A stretch of 64,000 nt of DNA from Anseranas semipalmata (taxonomy: Eukaryota; Chordata; Aves; Anseriformes; Anseranatidae). A model generated the notes under the pieces. That model worked only from the letters and a program-made list of their open reading frames with translations. It ran no database searches and had not been told where the DNA came from. Each line of letters starts with the position of its first letter. Position 1 is the stretch's first letter. Below, piece by piece: positions 1 to 47,486 of this stretch. The stretch lies in contig VXAA01003162.1 of the NCBI GenBank assembly GCA_013399115.1, forward strand, positions 62,001-126,000, read 5' to 3'. Position numbers and translations under genes: made by a program.

Positions 1-7275
<7,275 letters not shown>

Positions 7276-8525
7276 GGAAAAAATAAAAAGGATGAGCAGT
7301 AAAAATATTTATTTATGAAAGCTGTTTTTCATATGAAGTTATTGAAGTAAAGCTCTTCTAGAATTATGCCTGCATCAAATAATGATTTTCTGTTATTTGT
7401 GTTTTTAAGAGTCTTTACCAAAGGCTGTAAACCTTTCAGTCTACTTATTTTAAAATAAAACTTTCACCAAAAGGCAGTTTGCACAGGCATGAAAACAATG
7501 TATATGGTTTATTCAGAACTTTTATGAACAGACACTTCCTTGAGAAAAACCTGTGAACTAATCTGAAACCATTGGATTATCCTAACTAAGATTAGAATGT
7601 AGTCAAAAGACAATGGTCACTTGTTTCATTTTCAAACTACAATTAATAAAATTAAACTACCTTTTCCTCTCGTACACATCACTGAGTTCTCAAAGCTTTG
7701 ATTCCACAGTAAAAAGAGGAATTAGAGTCATAGAGGGCCACTTGGTTATTTAAGATACCAAATTTTTATTTTTTTAGTATTCAGGCTTAAGATCGAGTAG
7801 AAGAAAAAACAAAGTCTTGCAGGAAGTTCAGTGTACTTGTGTGGAGCAGCCACGGTTATGTTTAAGTAATTAAAACACATTAATCTTATTCTGATACCTG
7901 TAAGAAAATATTGTATTTGTACTATGATTGTAAGCTGCCTAAACTCTAGTAGGTTTTTACTTTAAAACTGATGCCAATTATAAAAAAAAGACAACAACAT
8001 CACTTTGAAAATTCCACTCTAAATATAGATCTTTTCCACTGAAAGAAAAAAGATACTTGTGATGTTTTTCAGTAAGAAAGTGGGCATTACAATTAGTCCC
8101 CGTGCAGAAGGTAGGGCAAAGCCTACTACATGTGCACGTTAGATTCTTCAGGTACAACATCCCAACATCAGTGAAACGTATTTTACGTTCAACTTTGTGA
8201 ATAAAATCTTGCATATGTGTGTCTTCAAAAGCCAACTTCATATTTAGGTTATTAGTAAGATGACACTGGATTCAGATCACACCTTTGTAACACAGATGCT
8301 CAGTTTTTTTGTTTGTTTGTTTTTTGTTTTTTTTAAAACTTTACAGCAAGATACATTCTATTAGTGAACTACAAGAATCTTAAATTATGGAAATAAAAAC
8401 CTAAGGCAAGGACATTAATATTAAGAATTTATTTGCAATATACAAAAAAAATACATTCTATTAAATCAAGGCATAAGTTACTTTTCTATAATTATACATG
8501 AAGTACATTTTTATTTCACTCATAA
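7276..8525. other. Convergent 3' interval between TVP23A and NUBP1
   Basis: About 1.25 kb of AT-rich DNA that must hold both 3' untranslated regions. AATAAA signals on the + strand occur at 7282-7287 and 7454-7459. TTTATT, which is AATAAA on the - strand, occurs at 8428-8433 and at 8510-8515. I see no other gene. Confidence 0.7.
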
Positions 8526-8578
8526 TTACATAATCTTTTCTTCTTGAAAATGGTGTAGATCACAGTATTCCTGAATCC
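8526..8578 (-). CDS. NUBP1: NUBP1 last coding exon
   Basis: Completes a split Arg and reads [16 protein letters not shown] to TAA at 8526-8528. The acceptor is CTCTGTAG. The poly(A) signal candidate at 8510-8515 lies only about 10 nt past the stop; the one at 8428-8433 is more usual in spacing. Confidence 0.92.
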
Positions 8579-11500
8579 CTACAGAGACGAGGGAAAAAGC
8601 AATATAAATAACATTTCAGTTGCATATCAGGCATCAGCCTGTCTCCTATCAGTACAAATATCACAGGTTAGGCCTTTATTACAGCTAAATGGCTTTAGGA
8701 ATTTCCCAGCTCTCTTCATATTTTAAAACTGTATATCATCTGCTCTTTAGGTAGTTTTTGTATGTTTTTTTGTGTAATTACAATCTGAAGTGGAGGCAAT
8801 AATTAGCCAGCTGTATCATACTTAGTAAGCTCCCCTCAGTAGGCCTGCTTGAGAATTGCTTGAGAGCAAGCACACACACATCTTTTCTGAAAATTAATGA
8901 TTTAAGCTAAACATTCAAACCAGTTATTAAATACAATTTAGTTACTGCTTTATAAGCCTGTCATAACTGATGGCCGAAAGAAGTAAACACGATACTTGCA
9001 TATGTTACTTTCATAACTGCTATACACACATACTGTTTTTGTTTGTTTTAATTATATGTGGCAGAATAACAATTTTGTTTAGCACCTTTGTGCACTGCTC
9101 AAGTAAATGCTCAGAACTGAAAGATTCACTTGCGCAGCGATTTTCAGACTTACTTTGAATGATGTTCCTGTAAGATGATGTAGCTGGAGACTCAGGTGCT
9201 TCAGACAAGAAAGACTGTCCTTTGTCACAACTTTTCCCTTGAAGGACAGTGAGAAACGTGAAAACAAAGCAACAGGAAAAAAAAAAAAAAACAACTTGTC
9301 TTAACTTTCATCCCACTACCAGTTATACCCTTCCAATGAGCCACTTGCATCTATTCGTTTTAAGAAGTCATCGTGTCAGTAATGTAACTGGAACTCCAGT
9401 TCTTAGTTTTACAAAGGAACACTATCAGAAAATTTCAATCATTATTTTGGAAGTACTGATCTGTTCCTTATGTCATTAAATCAAGTGTTAATTTCTTATA
9501 GCTGGTGTGTGAACAACCAAGCCATCTGACAATCCACAGCAGAATTTGAGTCATGCCAGTAACAGTGAAGGTAAAGCACTAATTTTAATGCTTAATATTT
9601 ACAAGATGTTATCCTTGGTAGTGGTTATGATTTTATTCATTCTGCACTTTCAGGTGATTACACTGAAGAGAAAGATAGCATGTACTTAGAATACAATTAT
9701 ACAACTGAAAAGATGTATGAATAGTCTTTATCGAGATGAAGTTTCAGGTTAAGTAAATTATCCTAGCACTTTTCTGTTTTCACACCATGCTGTCATATTT
9801 CCAGTAACTTTTGATTCAAATAAATGTTCCATCTAAACGTGGATATTTACCTGAGACACAAAATGTTTAATGTTCTAATTTACCAGTGTCTATGTCAGGC
9901 TTTCCAGTAATAACATCAGTATAGGATCAACAACTTGTTTTAAATGTAGTGCAACACAGTAACTTTACCTATTTGAGGATCTAGAGGCACTTTACCCAGG
10001 AGGGAAACATTTAAGTTCTGGCACATTTTCTCTGCACCTCCAGTAGTTGGGGGAAAGATCTGAGATTCGTTCTGGGACAACATGAAAATTGGAGTTAAAA
10101 TATGTCAATTCTGAGAACTAGGCATTTTTGGAGAAACATTTTATATGCAAACAACATCAAGATAAAGAAGTGCTGTAAGATACAGATAGCCTTACCTTAC
10201 ATTTTGGACATATAAAGCCACTCATATTTTCCACAACACCTATGATTGGCAGTTTCACTTTATGACAGAAGTTGATCTCCTTCCGAACATCCTGAAGCGA
10301 TACTTCCTACAAATATTAGAAAACACTGCTACTTTGACTGTAATATTTTGATGCTAAAGTCATTAAGTTAATCCTTACAGCTATGTTAAAGAAAGTTTAT
10401 AATTAATTATTACCGTTCTCTTTTATTTTATAGAACATAAACCTGTGCTATGTAGTCCAGCAAAAAAATCTCTGAATAGCAACAGGACAGATAAAATGGT
10501 TCTAGCCTACTGAATGTGGTTTGGTTTTGAAAGTTGACTTGACTCTAGTATAGATTCAGCCATATCTATGTTTTATCTCCCATATTCATCTTGAATCGCT
10601 AGTTCTTTAAAATTGAACTTTTTCACATTTTCAGTTTACAGAAAGATCCTTGGCATTCTCAACACAGCAGAGAAAGGAAAGAACCACCAGGCTTACATTT
10701 ACTCTTTCCAAATTACATTTTAAATAGCTCATCATCCCCTCAGAGTGTTTGCATATATGCCTGACCTCATTTAGTTCTCCTGTTTCCTTCTCCTTTCCTT
10801 AACACCTGTCTGGTATTGCCCTCACCATTTCATGTCCTTTACATTTTATTTTCTTTCAACTGTTGTGGAAATACTGGGTGTTTTTTGCTAGTATTATCTC
10901 CTGTTCCTTTCCAAACCAGGCATTAAAACCTATGTTTGAATTTGATATATTTTGAGTTTCAGCTCTCCAGAGGCAGATTTTTCTTAAAAAAAAAAAAAAA
11001 AAAAAAGTACATCACAGAAATGTGCCTACTTTCTATTTGCAAGTCAAACTTGCCTTGAGATTGTAAGTCTGTGTGACTTTTTTTTACTCCCTCTGACTGA
11101 TTTATGCAAAGGACTGGTACCGTGATCTCTGGAGATGGCACTTTATGTACCCTCAAACAGTGCATATCTTATCAGTTAAATACTAAACTTCTTACTTCTG
11201 AACATTAACCCATTGGTGAGTAAATTAGAAATTCACAGTAATGCTAACTAATTTTGAAGAGGGAAGTGAAATACTGCATTTCACTTCACAATTCAGATCA
11301 CAACATCTTTTGATTATGAACTGCTCTGTTCACTGCCACTGCTAGTGGCTCACTTAGACCCCTTACTCCATGGAGGCACCCATCTAACTCATAAACCAAC
11401 CAGCTGTAGGCACAAAGTCAGTCAATTCCCTCACGTTTTGTACCATCCTTTCTCTGAAGTTAAAACACAGATTCTAAACCAAGGATCTGCTGTGATGTTT

Positions 11501-14496
11501 CAATCAACAGAAATTAAGTTCTCATACCTGAGGGGTAGTGATTATAACAGCACCATCTATGCGTGATGCACTGAGATACTGCACAATAGACAAGTGTTCG
11601 TCTGATGTTCCTGGAGGTGTATCTACAATCAGGTAGTCAATTTCACCCCAGTCCACATCGCGAAGAAATTGTTTGATCAACCCTAGAAGAAAGGATAAGA
11701 ATGTGGAATGAAAAAAAAAAAAAAAAAGTCTTTGTGTATTTCAAGGTTTAGAGTCTACTTCAAATTTTAGAGTCTAGGTATGTAGATTCTTCTGACAACA
11801 GTCAATTTAAGTACAGAAATGGTTATTTTGCCAAGGCTTCAGAAAAAATACAGCATTTGACCCACTCTATCTATTATTCAAAGAAACTAGAGAAAATATT
11901 GAGAATATTTTCTGATGAAAGCTTAAGCAGTAATGCAACTGTACTCCATAGCTTGGTGTTTGGCTCTACTCTGCAAGAAAAATGATGAAGATACAATAAA
12001 TAGTTGGTGAATAATCTGCTCTGACAAATTCCAGGAGAAAATTTTTTACTGTAACTGTGGATCCAGCAAGAGTAGAACAAAATGCTGTTCATATGCCCAT
12101 GCAAAAATTGACGCAACTGATCTACTTAGGTATAGGTTACTTAGTTACCTGTGTGTATGGCAAGAAAATAAAATGCTTGGAGCTGTATTTTTGTCTTCAG
12201 AATGATACAGTTCTCTATATGTAATGAACATCACAAAATATCCACTGCTCTACATTTCCAATTTTGAAATAATTTTTCTCAGACAATACATTTTTTAATT
12301 TGTCATACCACAATTAAAGCAGCTCAGGTTCAGGAATCCTGGACAATTGTGGCATTTACTATTAGTGCAGTTTGAGGAAGTTTTAGCAAAGCATTTTATT
12401 TGTTTTTTTCCAGTTTTATCTTCTTGTCAAACATTTTACAATTGTTTCAGCAATTAGATAGATTCTGCTCCTATTAATCATTGCCTTAAGAAGAAAAAGC
12501 AACAACAAGTGGGACTTAAAAAAAAATAATTTCCTTTGCAGAACTAAAACCCGTCTCTGTTACTACAGATTCAGAATGAATGCAGTCCTTTTATCACCTG
12601 TTTTCTTTAGCTGAACATACTCATTTGATGAAGTTAGAAGGTACTGCAATTTGCAAAGCCAAGAAGCAATATTATCTGCTGGCGTAACTCAACTATTTAC
12701 TGTTTTTTTGACACAGCTTACTGTATTAGGTTTATGCTATTAGACAAGTAAGCTCATCATCTGATATTCAGTCTTTCAACTACATAAATTATTGCTGAAA
12801 ATGCTTTATACATACCATTTTTTTTTGGTCCTCTCCAGATAACAGCATCGTCAGGACTACTGAGCAAGAACCCCACTGACATGACACCTAAGTTTTCTTC
12901 AACATACTAAAAGAGAAGAGAAATTTAGTACAGAGTACAGAACAGTAGAGAAACCAACTCTAAAAAGAGACTTATAGAAAAAGTATTTGAGGAGGAAAAA
13001 TACATTAAGAAAAAAAAGACAGAGAACCTTATTTTACCCTTTCAACAAAGGGCTTTAAAGACTGCATGTTTTTTTCTGCAACACTCACTAACTACGTTCA
13101 TGGACTGACAAAAAAAAATGGTTTTATTAAGTGTTACAGCGTTTGACAGAATCACTGGAGGCAGTATAAGGATAAAAGCAGCTTCCACTCTCGGCATCAA
13201 GCTGTCTTTTTAGCAGGGCACACACTGAATGTGATCTTTGGACAGAAAAAAACAAAAACAAAAACACACCTGGCATTTCTCCTGCATTTTTTGAAGATTA
13301 ATGAGGGTTTTGGGGGGTGTAAGATACTTTTTGTCCGTCACTGAAAGGCTGACATGCTGTATAGCTACGTGATAGCCAAATACAATGAAATCAAGTAACT
13401 GATATTTCTTGTCCATAGTATAGTAGAAAAGCCAATAAACAAGAAAAATGTAACAATAAAACTATTTTAGAAGTATAGTATTATGATTAACAAAAGAAAT
13501 TTAACACTGATCTATATAGCCTATAGCCAGATTCTACAAAATCTGTGTATTTATGTAACTAGAAAAAGAATTAATAGAAAAAGTATCCTCTGCTTCTCCC
13601 CCAGTCCTTTCACTCCTTAGAAAACAGTGCAAATCCAACAAACTACTTTTTAAAACAGCTGCACCGACTTACCACTGGTGACCATCCAGATCCACTCTGA
13701 TGAACCTGGAAATTGAAGTGATACATACAAAGCTACATTAGAAAAAAATACAGAACTTACATAAAAGATGAACGTAAGTCAAAGCTGGATAAATAAATAT
13801 CCTGTCTAGGGGTGCAATACCCCTTTACTGGAACAGTTGAATTAAAAACTGCAGAAGAGCCAGATCTCCATTAATAAGTGAATTGCTGAACCCTTCTGCA
13901 GGAAATTCACCCATGATTCACACATTTCCCAATAAGCTGTCCTTATAGAAGCCTTAAATCTATGCAAAACTGAAGTCTTAATGAAAAACTGGGAATTGTT
14001 TTAAACAACGTTTGAGCTCTCACTATAAGAGCAACAAGAGCATACCTGTTCTCCTTCTAGGCCCATCATTTTAGGGATTGATGGCCCACAGATATCTATG
14101 TCCAGCAGGGCGACCTGGAAAGCAAACAAACCCAGCCCACTGGAACGAGCTTGCACAGGACTGTTTTCAAAGACCAAGCCGTGCAGCCGGAACACTCTAG
14201 TGCACTTAACGAGAAGCGGAACGTGGCCAGTGCAGCCGTAGCCCTGCTTGCTTATCCCGGCCGTGCCACGCAGGGCAGGGGCGCAGGGTCCCCGCCCACC
14301 GCCCTCCATCTCCCGGCTGCAAACCGCAGCTGCCCGCCGGCCCGCGCCGCGCAGCCCACCTGCTTGGTCTCGTCCGCCGCCAGCCCGTGAGCCAGGAGGG
14401 CGCTGAACGTGCTCTTCCCCACGCCGCCCTTCCCGGAGAGCACCAGGACGATGTGCTTCACGCAGCGCAGCCGCTCCCGCAGCTCCGCCGCCTCCG
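8526..14496 (-). CDS. NUBP1: NUBP1, cytosolic iron-sulfur cluster assembly scaffold ATPase (first exon not visible)
   Basis: Coding exons, in transcript order: 14496-14360, 14114-14046, 13705-13673, 12906-12816, 11682-11528, 10306-10196, 10071-9969, 9237-9154 and 8578-8526. They give 277 residues in one frame to the TAA at 8526-8528, matching human NUBP1 from about residue 43 to the end of 320. The protein is a Mrp/NBP35 P-loop NTPase that pairs with NUBP2 to hold a nascent 4Fe-4S cluster for transfer to cytosolic and nuclear apoproteins. Visible motifs are the deviant Walker A GKGGVGKS (14411-14434), [14 protein letters not shown], the switch-like [10 protein letters not shown], and the CPKC pair (10199-10210) that bridges the cluster in this family. 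The N-terminal exon with the four-cysteine cluster site is missing, probably in the assembly gap. The tail [17 protein letters not shown] is slightly shorter than in human. Confidence 0.97.
9154..9237 (-). CDS. NUBP1: NUBP1 exon 9
   Basis: Completes the split Gly, reads [17 protein letters not shown] to YRNIIQ (27 codons), and leaves one base for the next exon. The acceptor is TTCAAG and the donor AAA|GTAAGT. Confidence 0.95.
9969..10071 (-). CDS. NUBP1: NUBP1 exon 8
   Basis: Thirty-four codons, [15 protein letters not shown] to VPLDPQI, plus one base of a split Gly. The acceptor is TGTCCCAG and the donor TAG|GTAAAG. Confidence 0.95.
10196..10306 (-). CDS. NUBP1: NUBP1 exon 7 (cluster-binding CPKC)
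   Basis: Thirty-seven codons, [13 protein letters not shown] to [15 protein letters not shown], in phase 0 at both ends. It includes the CxxC pair that coordinates the bridging cluster at the dimer interface in this family. The donor is AAG|GTAAGG. Confidence 0.95.
10986..11006. repeat. Poly-A run in NUBP1 intron
   Basis: Twenty-one A on the + strand, in the intron between NUBP1 exons 6 and 7. Similar runs lie at 9277-9291 and 11711-11727. None has an attached element I recognise. Confidence 0.8.
11528..11682 (-). CDS. NUBP1: NUBP1 exon 6
   Basis: Completes the split Gly and adds 51 codons, [17 protein letters not shown] to [10 protein letters not shown], with the [10 protein letters not shown] motif. 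The acceptor is CTTCTAG and the donor CAG|GTATGA. Confidence 0.95.
12816..12906 (-). CDS. NUBP1: NUBP1 exon 5
   Basis: Thirty codons plus one base: [15 protein letters not shown] to WRGPKKN, then a split Gly. The acceptor is CTTTTAG and the donor AATG|GTATGT. Confidence 0.95.
13673..13705 (-). CDS. NUBP1: NUBP1 exon 4 (33-nt small exon)
   Basis: Only 11 codons, [11 protein letters not shown], in phase 0 at both ends, with acceptor TTTCCAG and donor GTG|GTAAGT. It matches the human segment after GLEGEQ exactly, so it is a real exon that simple ORF searches would miss. Confidence 0.93.
14046..14114 (-). CDS. NUBP1: NUBP1 exon 3
   Basis: Twenty-three codons, [23 protein letters not shown], in phase 0 at both ends. 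The acceptor is TTTCCAG and the donor CAG|GTATGC. The strand of the P-loop core that carries the first aspartates lies here. Confidence 0.95.
14360..14496 (-). CDS. NUBP1: NUBP1 exon 2 (Walker A exon)
   Basis: Two bases of a split codon, then 45 codons from [14 protein letters not shown] to [11 protein letters not shown], including GKGGVGKS. The acceptor CCGCCCCGCAG ends at 14497 and the donor is CAG|GTGGGC. The exon is very GC-rich and lies in the promoter island, 38 bases from the gap. Confidence 0.92.
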
Positions 14497-14533
14497 CTGC
14501 GGGGCGGCACGGCCGCGGTCAGCCCCGCCCCTC

Positions 14534-15019
14534 NNNNNNNNNNNNNNNNNNNNNNNNNNNNNNNNNNNNNNNNNNNNNNNNNNNNNNNNNNNNNNNNNNN
14601 NNNNNNNNNNNNNNNNNNNNNNNNNNNNNNNNNNNNNNNNNNNNNNNNNNNNNNNNNNNNNNNNNNNNNNNNNNNNNNNNNNNNNNNNNNNNNNNNNNNN
14701 NNNNNNNNNNNNNNNNNNNNNNNNNNNNNNNNNNNNNNNNNNNNNNNNNNNNNNNNNNNNNNNNNNNNNNNNNNNNNNNNNNNNNNNNNNNNNNNNNNNN
14801 NNNNNNNNNNNNNNNNNNNNNNNNNNNNNNNNNNNNNNNNNNNNNNNNNNNNNNNNNNNNNNNNNNNNNNNNNNNNNNNNNNNNNNNNNNNNNNNNNNNN
14901 NNNNNNNNNNNNNNNNNNNNNNNNNNNNNNNNNNNNNNNNNNNNNNNNNNNNNNNNNNNNNNNNNNNNNNNNNNNNNNNNNNNNNNNNNNNNNNNNNNNN
15001 NNNNNNNNNNNNNNNNNNN
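14534..15019. other. Assembly gap (486 N)
   Basis: An unbroken run of N inside GC-rich sequence. The missing NUBP1 exon 1 and transcription start probably lie here. Any reading frame spanning the gap is meaningless. Confidence 0.99.
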
Positions 15020-15260
15020 CCCCTCGGGAGGGGGCGGGGTCTGAGGGGCAAAGCCCCGCCCCGGCCGCACCTCCGGCCCCGCCCCGCCCGGCGGCCGGCT
15101 GTCTGCCGTCCCCGGGCGGGGCCGGAGGGCCGGGTGCCTCCGCGAGGCCATCTCGATAGCGGGACCTCGGCGTCGGTCAGCACGTCTGCGTGACGAGCAG
15201 GTGGCCCTGCAGCCAACGGGTTCACCGCCCGCTCGGCCCAGCCACTAGACGGGCACATAC

Positions 15261-18180
15261 TCGAGTGGTTGAGTCAGCTCCGTTACAGCACGGCATCGTG
15301 CAGCTGTCAGGGAAGGAATCACTGCTGATTAGTGCATAATGCTTCTGTCTTTCAGAAGTTTTATATCGAGGAGATTATCTGTCACTTCAATAAAATAATG
15401 CCATTGCTATATTTCATAGCAGTTTTGGATATATTTATTTCTGTACCTTGCTGGTAGACAATTCATTTCCATTAATTTAATGGGTACATTCATCCGCAAG
15501 ATTTTTCTACCTTATTTTGGCCTATCAACATCTGAACAATCAGATAGCCACCGCATTTGGTAAGTAAAAGTTAACAAATTCCCGAACCGAGGAAGTGTGC
15601 ACCAGTTGGCGACGCAATCTGGACCTTCCTACCGGCACCTCACCACGACCACACCACGACCGGTGCTCCTGAGCGTGCTCCTCCCGTTCAGACGGTCACA
15701 ACCTGAGCGCTGAGTGGCAGATTTCCAGCACTGGTGATTACTCCTTGTACTGCTCCTCAGCCCCGTACAAACTGTCAGTGCACGGCCTAAAAGTTGGTTG
15801 TGGAAGCTGCAGTTGTGAAACTGAATCCCCTAAGGATACCAACTGAGAATCCCCAGCGGGATACCTTACATTCAGCAAAAGACAATTGCTGCCCCAAAAG
15901 GCTTGCAATCTACGTAGAGATGAGCATTAAACCATGGAACCATTTTTAGTTTTATGAGAAGGAAAATGTTTAAGACCTTTGACAATCTTTTTACCTTCCC
16001 TTCATTTTGCCATTACCTATGTATACAGTTACTGCAATATTGTTAGAACAGTGCAGAGTCCCAGCCATTGTAGATGCAGCAGCAGCCATCTGAAAGTACT
16101 TACATGAGCAAGATTTATGTTTTTACACAAGCTTTCTGAATAAGGCTTTAAATAGCTCAACTGCTTTGCTTTGAGAAAAATGCACACAATGCATACATGT
16201 CCTTTAAAGAAATTCTTGTTTTTTATCATGGAGATGCATATAACAAATGTAAGCCTTGAAACGACAGTCTTATATAGTTTTGGTTACTTTCCATAAAGCG
16301 TTACTCCTGTGATGAAGCCCACAAATTCTAGTTTAAACGCTACTGATAGTGACTCAAACTTGAGGGCAAGGCAGGTCTGAGAAGTGGTTTTCATTAACTG
16401 TGAGTAAACCAACACATTGCCTGGTCACAAAGCCTCCTTTTTTTTTTTTTTTTTTTTGGTTGAGCAAACTGTAAAAATGGAGTTTTTCTGATCTGAACAT
16501 AGTTTGGTGTCTCAAGTATTCAAGTATTTGAGTAAACTTTTGTGTTTTCACATACAAGAGTTAACATTTAAGGTGGTCTCACCTAGGAAAAATAGTAATA
16601 TAGACAAAAGCATCTGGTAATATCTGGGAAGGTACCAGCACATCCTGGTGTTAAACCTGTCTTTTTGAGAGAAAAATACTGCAAAGTTACCTCTTCATGG
16701 ACACTTCACTTCAACAACTGGAAGGTTTTTTGGAAAGAACACTCTGGGAGGGGAGGGGTGGAACCACCGTTCTAAATAACCGTCCACCTACAGAAAATAT
16801 AAACTAGGAAAAAAGTCTTAAACTACATTTAGTTAAGGTATTTGTAGAGTTTGGCCTCTGGTTATTAATAGTCTGTTACACATTTTCCATTTCAAGGATA
16901 TTTCCTGAGGTAAATGCTCATCACGGCTTGATACTTGTAGAAGTTCTCTACTTACTGCTCTGTAATTCTCTTCCATGGGAAACTAATGATAAAAATGTTA
17001 TGGTGAAGTGGATCCAAATGTTTAAGCAAATTCATATGTCTGTGGTGGGAGGAACTGGCCAGTAAGATTTATCAGAGAAATTTATGCTGTACCTTCCCCA
17101 TGGAAAAGCTGGCTGTTTCAGACCACAGCTCAATATAGCGCTTTAGGTCTGTGCTTCCTTTCAAACATATGGATTAGATTCACTGATGTCAGCAGCACTT
17201 TCCACATTTTAAAACGAGGTACACGTTCAAATACTTTTCTTTTGGGGCCAACAGATCATTGCTTCTTCCCAAGATTATAAAAAACATTCCCCACAAAAAG
17301 CACCAAAAAGGGAAAATAACTCTCTTCTTCAGAAGCCCCCTTCCTCCTGAGACAGCAAGGCCCTTCCTTACAGGGGTACCCGGCCAACAAACAGGCTTTA
17401 GTCTGCGAGTCAGGCTGAGCTCTGTGTTGAACTCTGCCAGAACTCTTGCAATCTCATGCTCAGGACTACCTTTACCCTCCTGGGCAGCTGCTGAGAATTA
17501 TTTCCATCGGTTATTGCAAGAGGAAAGTTTTCACATGTGTGAGCATTTGCGAATCAATCCTTCCCTGCTGAGGCACTCCGATCCAGTGCCCATCCGGTCT
17601 GTGAGGTGCTGCTGCCTGTACCTCCCCTCCCTGCAGTTAGCACTTACATTTGTATATATTTTAAACTTCACGAGAAGATATATTTAACTTACAATGGTCA
17701 TCTACTTAAAATTACCTTTATTTTTCAGCTGAGGTGTAATACCATGCTAGCTTTCTGAGACAAGATATGCTGCAATGTAATGCATATAAATACACACATA
17801 TTTTAGTTCCCCAAATTTTTTTAAAAAGTTAACAAGCTGATTCATAGTTATGTATCCGGAGAAGAAGAAATCTTGCCCTTGACCTAGAAGAAATCTGCGC
17901 TGATTTAAGGACTCTTAGGGTAGTGAAATACAGTGCCTAATTACAAAAAATTATGTTCAAAATTTTTGGCACAGAAGATGGGTCACAACGCAATCTTAGA
18001 GCACTGGATTTCAGAAGGAGCTCTTTGCCAGACACACCAGAAGCCTGAAAGGAAAAATTAGAAAAGTTCCCAAAAAAGTTACATAACATTTAAAACTTGG
18101 GAAAAATCATCAGAAGAGGAAGGTTTCTCCATCTTTTATACTTCTTTTGGAAGATGAATATAGTTGAGGGGAAGAGCAAA
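15261..18180. other. Interval between divergent NUBP1 and TEKT5, no gene seen
   Basis: Mostly AT-rich single-copy sequence. A CG-containing patch at 15580-15700 has a short imperfect tandem of ACCACGACC. A 20-nt poly-T lies at 16438-16457. An open frame at 17259-17687 has no recognisable homology, low-complexity composition and no splice context. Confidence 0.6.
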
Positions 18181-18212
18181 GCCCAAGATATTTAAACATT
18201 TTTTTTTTTGGT

Positions 18213-18236
18213 TGCAGATGGACCAAACCATCTGCA
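18213..18236. promoter_or_regulatory. Perfect inverted repeat upstream of TEKT5
   Basis: The arms TGCAGATGG (18213-18221) and CCATCTGCA (18228-18236) are exact reverse complements around a 6-nt spacer. Each contains an E-box core (CAGATG/CATCTG). It lies about 350 nt before the TEKT5 ATG. A regulatory role is inference. Confidence 0.4.
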
Positions 18237-18572
18237 GACATCACTGGAAAACCATAAGACAACACCTAGAGTCTGTGTTTTGGTTCAGAAGGCTTCTCTG
18301 CTGCAGTGACTGACTGATAGATGCAAACCATTTGGAAGTAAAACTGAAATTTCATTTCACTCAAGGCAAGCTCAGCGAAGGCAAGCCCACAGACCCACCC
18401 GGAGCGAGCCTTCAGCAAATCCCTCTTCGCCAAATATTCTGAAAGGAGGGAGGGAGAACAGCCAGAAGGTGCGATGGCCCTCGGAACCCTGTGATGCCAT
18501 CGCTGTGTCACAAGGCGCTGGGTGGCCCTGAGAAGGGCACCAGATGGGGACAGCCTGAGGGTGGCTGCCTGA

Positions 18573-47376
<28,804 letters not shown>

Positions 47377-47480
47377 ACAGTAACCTTTGATATCTTTCAT
47401 GCATGATATAAAAATTGCAAAGGTTGCAAATATTTCCTGAAGGAAACCATTTTTTTCTTCAAATAATGAAATCCAATAGA

Positions 47481-47486
47481 AATAAA
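47481..47486 (+). terminator. Candidate TEKT5 poly(A) signal AATAAA
   Basis: A canonical AATAAA about 105 nt after the TEKT5 stop codon, the first one on this strand. It implies a short 3' untranslated region. Confidence 0.6.

Larger units (their letters stand above)
14200..15260. promoter_or_regulatory. CpG-rich island over the NUBP1 promoter and 5' end
   Basis: The local base composition changes abruptly to GC-rich with many CG dinucleotides on both sides of the gap (14220-14533 and 15020-15260), in an otherwise AT-rich window. It covers NUBP1 exon 2, so it is most likely the promoter island of that housekeeping gene. No TATA box stands out. Confidence 0.8.

Noticed and set aside
14387..15258. 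Long open frames of 210-268 codons on both strands across 14.4-15.26 kb
   Set aside because: They are mostly runs of unknown residues through the N gap, joined to GC-rich flanks with few stops.
17259..17687. 142-codon open frame between NUBP1 and TEKT5
   Set aside because: No recognisable domain, composition of random sequence, no flanking splice signals that would extend it.
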